Shown: positions 10,501-17,111 of the stretch, piece by piece | Position numbering within the stretch: position 1 is the stretch's first letter | How the letters are laid out: each line of letters opens with the position of its first letter | Source of the DNA: an uncultured Caulobacteraceae bacterium | Lineage (GTDB): Bacteria > Pseudomonadota > Alphaproteobacteria > Caulobacterales > Caulobacteraceae | Assembly (NCBI GenBank): GCA_903870555.1 | Contig: CAIQDO010000478.1 | Location: 1-32,811, forward strand | Direction of reading: 5' to 3' | Length of the DNA: 32,811 nt | Notes under the pieces: model-generated | Database searches by the model: none | Told to the model about the DNA's origin: nothing | What the model saw: the letters and a program-made list of their open reading frames with translations, nothing else | Position numbers and translations under genes: made by a program

Positions 10501-10610
10501 ATAGCCAGGGCGAACACGAACCGTCGGCCGCCCGACGGCGGCGCGGCCGGTTCCGCCATCGCCTGAGCACCGCCGCCCTGGGGCATGGCCTGCCGCAAAT
10601 CCATCTCCAC
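7569..10610 (-). CDS. Membrane-anchored class III adenylate cyclase with extracytoplasmic sensor (7TM-DISM-like), GAF, PAS and cyclase homology domains and a C-terminal TPR-like tail
   Basis: 1013 aa; N-terminal TM, periplasmic beta domain (GEWRLLWRAPD...WVNGRLA), about 7 TM segments, GAF (DRGALFLHDP), PAS (NDSILASMSGGVITLSADGSIETLN), cyclase catalytic motifs (LFADIRGFTSLAERL, DKFIGDAIMAVFGAP, SPKRMEYTVIGDSVNLASRL). Confidence 0.92.
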   Translation of the reverse strand: MEMDLRQAMPQGGGAQAMAEPAAPPSGGRRFVFALAILFILCLFCAPLYVNTVSGDAPMARHGVVSFQGRSDWRRAIALGGEWRLLWRAPDLAAGPRADDSAMVKVPGVWQGAVTAGGARLPGPGLATYQLLIHGLPPGDYTLFVPTISHASQVWVNGRLASVRGVVGATAAATRYFWRPHEIPIEADGGDIRLAIDVAAFRHVSTGLEAPPVIGKAAVMGARSATLFAQELLFIVTLLILFFYGAVVFSFRSDDLPSLYYALSCLCLIPTAMVIGHDNLLALLYPGLSFPVMLSIEYLSCIVNFMLLLAYVDALFPRERSRWVFWFFQVVFGLSLAGLGWVLARGDTRLASALDRYPLFVAAAEMIYVVGSVCLATLRRRDGAAVFLLGVTVFAVTAFQAILVQYDIVPEDQVIGYAFAPMGLVVFSFAQIIILAERWSLAIRATEAMAVDLRRLMEVSASITSEVRLDVLLRKVVEAASRFLQADRGALFLHDPRTDQLWSMVAEGIETREIRLPATSGLAGDSFGSGEASIVNDPYADPRFNRAVDDATGYRTRSILTLPIITRDGRRLGVMQVLNRRDGRPFEPADVTRLRAFAANAAVAIDNAALFSDIVAARNYNDSILASMSGGVITLSADGSIETLNAAAAEILEIVPDVVRGRTADAVLSGPNLWLISEFDAVAADSQARALLDVEIVTASGRAISVNLSIVPLIRGEAAAGLLLLFEDISQEKRLKGAMRRFMTQRVVDQILDRQDDLPFGSACVASVLFADIRGFTSLAERLKPRETVDMLNEVFAELVEAVSSNDGVVDKFIGDAIMAVFGAPISSGRDPRNAVESANAMMALVTMLNGRRDRRGEPPLRLGIGVATGELIAGAIGSPKRMEYTVIGDSVNLASRLQDLTKTYGVGVILCDATAAAGGANQVLRRLDTVSVRGRGRPERIHQLLTYLDAAAFPHRDAVLAAYACGLESLEAGDAAEAAEAFARALTLNPEDAPSRLMFQRAKAAQAGASVI

Positions 10611-10697
10611 CTTGGCCCCGGAATGGACACCTTAGCCCGCGCCGTCGTGGGCGTCGACCACGGCGGGAGATCCGACCCGGCAGAGGCTCAATAGAGA

Positions 10698-10922
10698 TCA
10701 GAGACGGTGAGAAAGGGCCCAATAGAGGCCGAAGGCCAAAGCGGCGGGACCTCCGTATGCACCAGCGACCAGCCAGGGCGAAGGGGTGACCATCGCCGAA
10801 CAGATCGCCGCGCCGGTGGCGCAGACCCCGAATATGGCTACGGCGAAGGCCGCCACCGTGGTCACTTCAATCGGTATCCGTCGCACCATCGACCAACCCA
10901 TCTGCTTCAGCGTCGCCGCCAT
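10698..10922 (-). CDS. Small (74 aa) putative membrane protein
   Basis: MAATLKQMGWSMVRRIPIEVTTVAAFAVAIFGVCATGAAICSAMV...GGPAALAFGLYWALSHRL: two hydrophobic segments; same strand and just upstream of the cyclase gene; no better ORF in the region. Confidence 0.6.
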   Translation of the reverse strand: MAATLKQMGWSMVRRIPIEVTTVAAFAVAIFGVCATGAAICSAMVTPSPWLVAGAYGGPAALAFGLYWALSHRL

Positions 10923-11052
10923 TGCGTTTCTCCGACCAGGTCGTCGATCATTGGTTCGTCGACAACTCCGGAAAAATCAGTCTGTTCCAACCCAAGCTTT
11001 TACGCAACAGATTCTCAGAAGCATTTTCGTCGCAGACTCCGGCGCCATGGCG

Positions 11053-12372
11053 TCAGGCCAGGACCACCATGCACGCCGCGGCCGCGGCCATGACCGCCGC
11101 GCCGATCCCCGCCAGCGCCAGCAGCGTCGGACCGGCGACGAACCGACCCATGACGCTCTTTCTGGCGGCGAGCAGGATGATCACCACGATCAGGGGCACG
11201 GCGATCACCCCGTTGATCACGGCGCTCCAGAACAGCGCCTTCATCGGGCTGATCGGCGAGAACTGGATCACCAAGCCGAGCAGGACGCTGGCGGCGATCA
11301 CGCCGTAGAAGCCGCGGGCGTTGCGAACCTTGCGCTCCAGTCCCTCCTTCCAGCCCATGGCTTCGGACAGGGCGTAGGCGCCCGAGCCCGCCAGCACCGG
11401 CACACCGATCAGGCCCACGCCAAGGATGCCGAGGGTGAACAGCAGGAACGCGAACTGGCCGGCCAGCGGCTTCAGGGCGGTGGCGGCCTGGGCGGCGGTC
11501 TCGATGTCGGTGACGCCCGAAGCGTGAAGGGTGACGGCCGTGGCCAGGATGATGCAGAAAGCGGCGATGTCCGAATAGGCCATGCCGCTCCAGGTGTCCC
11601 AGCGGATGCGCTGAAGCTCCCTCGGAGCCGCGCCAGGATCATGGATCAGAGCCTTGCCGCGCGGCCCGCGCCCGAGGTCCTCGACCTCCTCCGAGGCCTG
11701 CCAGAAGAACAGGTAGGGGCTGATCGTCGTGCCGAACACCCCCACAACGACGGAAGCCGCCGCCGCGTTGGGCGTGAACCGGGGCCAGACCGTGCGCAGG
11801 GCGACCTCGCCCCAGGGCACATGGACGGTGAACAGCACCGCGGCATAGGCCAGCAGCGACAGGCACAGCCATTTCAGGATACCGACATAGCGGTGGTAGG
11901 GCACGAACAGCTGGAGAGACAGGGTGATGACCACAAACAGCAGCGTCATCAGGTGACGGTTGACGCCGGTGACCAGTTCGCCGACCTCGCCCATCGCCGC
12001 CACATCGGCGGCGATATTCAGCACATTGGCGATCAGCAGCAGGCCGACGACGACCTTCAGCACGATGGGCGGGAAGGCGTGCTTGATATTGGCCGCAAGC
12101 CCCCTGCCCGTCACCCGGCCGATGCGGGCGCAGAGCGCCTGGATCGCGGCCATCAGCGGATAGGCCAGCGGCATGGTCCAGAGCATGTTCAGACCGAACT
12201 GCGCGCCGGCCTGCGAATAGGTGGCGATGCCACTGGGGTCGTCGTCGGCGACACCGGTGATCAGACCCGGCCCGACCCGCATCAGGGGGTGTGGGGCGGA
12301 CGTCGTCGGAGTCGGTGATGACCCATCATCCGCGGTCGGTGGTGTCGCCCCGCGTCTGGGAGACCGCGTCAC
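11053..12372 (-). CDS. NRAMP-family (SLC11-like) divalent metal transporter, atypical motifs
   Basis: 439 aa, multi-TM; GPGLITGVADDDPSGIATYSQAGAQFGLNMLW (TM1 region), FGTTISPYLFFWQASEEVED (TM6 region). Confidence 0.9.
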   Translation of the reverse strand: MTRSPRRGATPPTADDGSSPTPTTSAPHPLMRVGPGLITGVADDDPSGIATYSQAGAQFGLNMLWTMPLAYPLMAAIQALCARIGRVTGRGLAANIKHAFPPIVLKVVVGLLLIANVLNIAADVAAMGEVGELVTGVNRHLMTLLFVVITLSLQLFVPYHRYVGILKWLCLSLLAYAAVLFTVHVPWGEVALRTVWPRFTPNAAAASVVVGVFGTTISPYLFFWQASEEVEDLGRGPRGKALIHDPGAAPRELQRIRWDTWSGMAYSDIAAFCIILATAVTLHASGVTDIETAAQAATALKPLAGQFAFLLFTLGILGVGLIGVPVLAGSGAYALSEAMGWKEGLERKVRNARGFYGVIAASVLLGLVIQFSPISPMKALFWSAVINGVIAVPLIVVIILLAARKSVMGRFVAGPTLLALAGIGAAVMAAAAACMVVLA

Positions 12373-12533
12373 GCCGGAGCCGAGGCGGTGGCGGCCCCAT
12401 GGCTGGCGGCGTCTCGTGAACGGATCATCGGAAACCTCACCTCATCAGCCTAGCCCGTTCGGCCTCGCAAGCAACCGCTGTTAGCGGGTCGGTCGACCTT
12501 GCGCGCTCCGGAGACCAACGGCATTCTTAAGGC

Positions 12534-14471
12534 ATGAAATCCATTTTCGTTGCCCTGGGCCTGTTCGCGGTCCTCGCCGCACTCCAGGCCTGCTCGCCCC
12601 GCCCGGCGCGCTTGGCGACGGAACCGGACCGGCCGTGGCCCTATTACGGCGCCGACCAAGGCGGGCAACGTTACTCTGCGGCACGCCAGGTCACCCCCGC
12701 CAACGTGCGCGGCCTGAAGATCGCCTGGACGTTCTCGACCGGGGATATCGCCAGCAAGGGCGCTGACCTGAAGCACTCATCGTTCGAAAATACGCCGATC
12801 ATGGCCGGCGGCCGGGTCTATGTCTGTTCGCCATTCAACGAGGTGTTCGCCCTCGATCCCGCCACTGGCGCGAGGCTGTGGGCCTATGACCCGAAGATCG
12901 ATCCGACCGTCCACTATCCAAACCTTGAGAACTGCCGGGCGGTGGCCTGGTGGCGCGATCCGAGCCCAGCGACGGGCGCGCCCTGCGCCGAACGCGTGTT
13001 CCTCAACACCAACGACCGGCGACTCATCGCGCTGGACGCCGCCACCGGCAAGACCTGCGCCGCCTTCGGCCATGGCGGCGTGATCGACACGGCCGAGGGC
13101 GTCGTCCTGCACCGTCGGGGCGAGATGCAGATCACCTCCCCGCCGGTGGTCGGGCGGGGCGTGGTGGTGGTCGGTTCCTCGATCGACGACAACCAGAGGG
13201 TCAAGGAGGTGTCCGGCGCGGTCCGCGCCTACGACGCCCGCACCGGCGCGCCAAGGTGGCGTTTCGATCCCCTGGCCAGCGCACCGCCCACCGTTATCGC
13301 CGGCGCGGCCAATGTCTGGGCGCCGATGTCGGTGGACGAGGATCGCGGCCTTGTCTTCCTGCCGACCACCAGCCCCAGCCCCGACTTCTGGGGCGGCCTG
13401 AGGGTCGGCGACGATGGCGACGCCGATTCCGTTGTGGCCCTCGACATCGAGACAGGTCGTAAGGTCTGGGCGTTCAAGACCGTCCATCACGACGTCTGGG
13501 ACTACGACAATCCGGCCCAACCGACCCTGGCGACGGTGGCCTGGAACGGCTTGAGCCAACCGGCCGTGTTGCAGACCACCAAGCAGGGTCTGCTGTTCAC
13601 CCTCGGCCGCGACACGGGCAGGCCGGTGATTCCCGTAGAGGAACGTCAGGTCCCTCAGGGCGGCGCACCCGGTGAGGTGCTGTCGGCGACGCAGCCTTTT
13701 CCCATCGCGCCGAAGGCGCTCGCTCCGTCGGTCATCCGCCCCGAAGACGCCTTCGGCCTCACATCCTGGGATAGGGCGCAATGCCGGAAAGCCATCGCCG
13801 CGTCGCGGCGCGAGGGTCTGTTCACCCCGCCCTCCACCCAGGGCACGATCCTCTATCCCTTCACCGGCGGCGGCTCGAATTGGGGAGGGTTGGCGTTCGA
13901 TCCCGGCCGTGGCGTGGCCTATGTCAACACCTCCAGCGCCATGCATCTTGTCACCCTGATCCCGGCCGACAAGGTGTCGGCGGCCCGGGCGGCCGAGCCG
14001 GACACGGAAATCTCCCGGCAGGAGGGCGCGCCCTTCGGCATGCGGCGAAAGGTGATGACCTCGAAGCTCGGCCTGCCGTGCAATCCGCCGCCCTGGGGCC
14101 AACTTCACGCCGTCGACATGCGCACGGGCGCGGTCTTGTGGGAGGTTCCGTTCGGAACCACCGCGGACCTGCTGCCGGGGAGCCAGCTGTTCCTGCGCGG
14201 AACGGGCGTTCCGAACGTCGGCGGGCCGATTGTCACCGGCTCAGGCCTGCTGTTTATCGGCGCGGCCATGGACAATGTCCTGCGTGCCTTCGACGCCACC
14301 AACGGTCGTGAGTTGTGGCGCGGCAGGCTGCCTGGCGGCGCCCAGGCGACGCCCATGACCTATGTCTGGAAGGGACGGCAATATGTGCTGATCGCCTCGG
14401 GCCGCCACGGCATGTCGGGCACGAAGATCGCCGACCAGGTGATCGCCTTCGCCCTACCCTCCGGAGGGTAG
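12534..14471 (+). CDS. PQQ-dependent dehydrogenase (quinoprotein, glucose/quinate dehydrogenase-like), predicted lipoprotein
   Basis: 645 aa; lipobox-like LQAC in MKSIFVALGLFAVLAALQACSP; propeller motifs WPYYGADQGGQRYSAARQVTPANV, VWDYDNPAQPTL, GGSNWGGLAFDP, VGGPIVTGSGLLFIGAAMDNVLRAFDATNGRELW. Confidence 0.92.
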   Translation: MKSIFVALGLFAVLAALQACSPRPARLATEPDRPWPYYGADQGGQRYSAARQVTPANVRGLKIAWTFSTGDIASKGADLKHSSFENTPIMAGGRVYVCSPFNEVFALDPATGARLWAYDPKIDPTVHYPNLENCRAVAWWRDPSPATGAPCAERVFLNTNDRRLIALDAATGKTCAAFGHGGVIDTAEGVVLHRRGEMQITSPPVVGRGVVVVGSSIDDNQRVKEVSGAVRAYDARTGAPRWRFDPLASAPPTVIAGAANVWAPMSVDEDRGLVFLPTTSPSPDFWGGLRVGDDGDADSVVALDIETGRKVWAFKTVHHDVWDYDNPAQPTLATVAWNGLSQPAVLQTTKQGLLFTLGRDTGRPVIPVEERQVPQGGAPGEVLSATQPFPIAPKALAPSVIRPEDAFGLTSWDRAQCRKAIAASRREGLFTPPSTQGTILYPFTGGGSNWGGLAFDPGRGVAYVNTSSAMHLVTLIPADKVSAARAAEPDTEISRQEGAPFGMRRKVMTSKLGLPCNPPPWGQLHAVDMRTGAVLWEVPFGTTADLLPGSQLFLRGTGVPNVGGPIVTGSGLLFIGAAMDNVLRAFDATNGRELWRGRLPGGAQATPMTYVWKGRQYVLIASGRHGMSGTKIADQVIAFALPSGG

Positions 14472-14472
14472 G
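14453..14472. repeat. 20-bp perfect palindrome CCTACCCTCCGGAGGGTAGG at convergent gene overlap; possible bidirectional terminator
   Basis: Self-complementary sequence spanning both stop codons (TAG of the + gene at 14469-14471, TAG of the - gene at 14454-14456). Confidence 0.85.
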
Positions 14473-16445
14473 CGCCATGTCTCCAGAGCCGGCCCGAGCG
14501 CCGTCTCGAGCGGCCCGAGCCACGGCTCGAACCGCCGCCACTGGTCGAGGCCCTCGCGGAAGATCGGCCGCCGCACCTGTTCGGAACTGACCGTCCGCAC
14601 GGCCCGGTCGTTGTCGTAGAACCTCAGGCAGCCCTCCTCGAACGGCAGGCCGCAGTGGTCGAGCAGTCGTCGGACTTGCACCTCGGTGTCCTCCACCAGA
14701 TCCTCGTAGATGACGCGGCAGACCCGCCCCGGCAAGACCGTATCAAAGTGCGCCATCAGCTCCACATAGTCGCGGTAGTAGGCGCCGAGGTCGGCCAGAT
14801 CGTAGGAAAAGGCCTGCCCCTGGTGGAAATGCTGCTTGAAGGCGGAGAAGCAGGCGGCCATCGGGTGGCGGCGGGCGTCGATGATCCTGGCCTTGGGCAG
14901 GATCAGCTGGAGCAGGCCCAGGTGGTGGAAATTGTTGGGCATCTTGTCGATGAAGAACCGTCGGCCGAGCTTCCGGTGAACGCGGGTGTTGGCCAGAAAG
15001 GTCTCGCCGAGGCGCAGGCGCTCGGCCTCGTCCAAACCGGCCAGCCCGGCCGGATAGCCCGCCGACCGGGCGATGGCTTGGGCCATGAAGCCGATATCAG
15101 ACAGTTCCATGGTGCCTTCAACCGCCGAGTGGCTGGCGAGGATCTGTTCGATCAGGGTCGAACCCGACCGGGGCAGCCCGACGATGAAGATCGGATCCTC
15201 GGAGGGGCAGCCCCCGTTGGCGCGGGCGGCGAAGAACGGCGCGTCGAGCAGGGCCGTGGCCCGCTTCATCTGCGCCGTCGCGGCGGCAGAGTCATAGGGA
15301 ACGGCCAGGCGGCGCAGGCGGGCCCCCTCGGCATAGGCGGCGAAGGCGCCGGCCGGATCGCCGCGATCCTCGCGGGCCTTGCCCAGGGCGTAGTTCAGAT
15401 GGAGCCGATCATCGTCGGCGAGGTCCGGCCGGGCCAGCTGCGCCGCCATGGCCGACTCTTCCTCCGGAGAGATCGCCGCCACCTTGAGATTAGCCAGGCT
15501 CCAGTAGGCTTCGCCCAGGCCTGGAGCCAGGGCGATGGCGCGCTTGAATGCGGCGACAGCGTCCGCCCGCCGCCCGACCGTGCGCAGGGCCTGACCGTAG
15601 TTGAGCCAGATCTTCGGCTGCAGCGGGATCTCCGCGAGCAGGCCTTCATAGAGTTCCAGGGCCCGGTCGTAAGCGCCCACGAGACTGAGGCAGGCCGCCA
15701 TCAGATTGCGGTAAGGGGCGGAGGCTGGGTCCCGCGCCAGCAGGCGTTCGAGATGGCCGATGGCGGCGGCCGCGCGCTGCTGGCCGAAAAGAAGGGCGGC
15801 CAGATTGAGCCGGGCGCCGTCGAAGTCCGAATCTTCGCCGAGGGCGCGGTCAAGCCAGGTTTCCGCATCGGCGTCACGGCCGAGGCGGACAAGGACCTCG
15901 GCCAGAAGATTCATCGCCGTGGTGTCGCTCGGCGCTGCGGCAAGCCTCTGACTTAAAAGGCGCGTCGCGTGATCGAGGCGCCCCTCGAAGATCGCGTCGG
16001 CGGCCGGGCGCAGGGCCAGATCGGTGACAGCGGCGCGAGCGTATTCCGCGAAGGCCCGCTCCGACCCCGGCGTGTCGCCGGCCTTGAACAGCGTCTCGCC
16101 GAGGGAACGCCAGGCAAGAGCATAGTTGCGGTTGAGCGCGACCGCCTGCCACAGCGCCTCCACCGCGCCCGGCCCGTCGCCGAGGTCGGACCTGACGAGA
16201 CCCAGTTCGTAGCGGGTCTGCGCCGCGCGCGGGAACGCCGCGGCGAGAGGCTCAAGCAGGGACGCCGCGCCCTTGGCGTCGCCCTGACGGCGGCGGGCGG
16301 AGGCCAGAATCAGCAGGGCGCGGGGGTCCTTCGGCGCCTGTCGCAGCACCGGTCGGATTTCACGCTCCGCCGCGGGCGGGTCCACGGCCAGCAGGGCGGC
16401 GGCCCGGTCGACGGCGGCGTTGAGAGCAGTTGGGGAAAGGGCCAA
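14454..16445 (-). CDS. TPR-repeat sulfotransferase family protein
   Basis: 663 aa; repeated TPR-type helices, then PAPS-binding motif IFIVGLPRSGSTLIEQILASHSAVEGTMEL and INARRHP-like IIDARRHPMAACFSAFKQHF. Confidence 0.92.
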   Translation of the reverse strand: MALSPTALNAAVDRAAALLAVDPPAAEREIRPVLRQAPKDPRALLILASARRRQGDAKGAASLLEPLAAAFPRAAQTRYELGLVRSDLGDGPGAVEALWQAVALNRNYALAWRSLGETLFKAGDTPGSERAFAEYARAAVTDLALRPAADAIFEGRLDHATRLLSQRLAAAPSDTTAMNLLAEVLVRLGRDADAETWLDRALGEDSDFDGARLNLAALLFGQQRAAAAIGHLERLLARDPASAPYRNLMAACLSLVGAYDRALELYEGLLAEIPLQPKIWLNYGQALRTVGRRADAVAAFKRAIALAPGLGEAYWSLANLKVAAISPEEESAMAAQLARPDLADDDRLHLNYALGKAREDRGDPAGAFAAYAEGARLRRLAVPYDSAAATAQMKRATALLDAPFFAARANGGCPSEDPIFIVGLPRSGSTLIEQILASHSAVEGTMELSDIGFMAQAIARSAGYPAGLAGLDEAERLRLGETFLANTRVHRKLGRRFFIDKMPNNFHHLGLLQLILPKARIIDARRHPMAACFSAFKQHFHQGQAFSYDLADLGAYYRDYVELMAHFDTVLPGRVCRVIYEDLVEDTEVQVRRLLDHCGLPFEEGCLRFYDNDRAVRTVSSEQVRRPIFREGLDQWRRFEPWLGPLETALGPALETWRLPSGG

Positions 16446-16458
16446 GGGTCTGTCCGCC

Positions 16459-17007
16459 TCAGCCCGCCGACGCGGGAACGATGGGCTTTCCCATAAGGAT
16501 CAACGGCACGACGACCCCGTTAACGGGCGCCGCGCCGGTGTGTTCGATCGATTGATAGCCGCAGGCGCGATACAGCGGTTCCCCCGACAGAGTCGCCATC
16601 AGCTGGACCCGGCCGTAGCCCTCGGCGGCGGCGGCCGCCTCGCACAGGGCCAGGATCAGACGGCCGACGCCGCGGCGGGCGAAGGCGGGGTGGGTGTACA
16701 TCGCCCTCACGCGGGCCGCATCGACGGTGGGGTCGAGAAGCGCCGCATCGCGCAGAGCCGTGCTGTGGTCGCCGCCGTAGAGCGTGGCGCGACGGCTCCA
16801 GCCGCCACAGCCGGCCAGGACGCCATCTTCCTCGACGAGGAAGTAGGTCCGATCGGCGACGAGTTGGGTGTCGAGCCCCATCACCTGGCGGCTCGCGACG
16901 ATCTGGTCAGCGTCGAGAAACCCCTTCTGCAGTTCGTCGATGGCCAGGGCCATCAGGGCCTTCAGGGCGGGAAGGTCGTCTTCGACGGCGAGGCGATAGG
17001 TCAGCAT
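16459..17007 (-). CDS. GNAT family N-acetyltransferase
   Basis: 182 aa; MLTYRLAVEDDLPALKALM..., acetyl-CoA site VRAMYTHPAFARRGVGRLILALCEAAAAAEGY. Confidence 0.9.
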   Translation of the reverse strand: MLTYRLAVEDDLPALKALMALAIDELQKGFLDADQIVASRQVMGLDTQLVADRTYFLVEEDGVLAGCGGWSRRATLYGGDHSTALRDAALLDPTVDAARVRAMYTHPAFARRGVGRLILALCEAAAAAEGYGRVQLMATLSGEPLYRACGYQSIEHTGAAPVNGVVVPLILMGKPIVPASAG

Positions 17008-17058
17008 GGCGGGTGTTTAGCAGCGCTCGCGGCCGCGGAACATCGCCACAAACGACAA

Positions 17059-17088
17059 GGGCGGACGGCGCTCGCGCGCCGCCCGCCC
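17059..17088 (-). terminator. Rho-independent-like terminator downstream of TonB-dependent receptor 1
   Basis: GGGCGGACGGCGC-TCGC-GCGCCGCCCGCCC: 13-bp stem with one mismatch, 4-nt loop; the minus-strand transcript continues TTGTCGTTTGTGG. Confidence 0.65.
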
Positions 17089-17111
17089 CATCGATGTCAA
17101 GGTGGCTGGAC

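Noticed and set aside
10786-12318. 510-aa plus-strand ORF antisense to the NRAMP-like gene
   Set aside because: Q/H/D/R-rich composition with no domain; the NRAMP TM pattern on the minus strand is clear.
12777-14108. 443-aa minus-strand ORF antisense to the PQQ dehydrogenase
   Set aside because: Composition artefact; the plus-strand quinoprotein motifs are decisive.
14655-15956. 433-aa plus-strand ORF antisense to the TPR-sulfotransferase
   Set aside because: No domain features; antisense of a well-supported gene.
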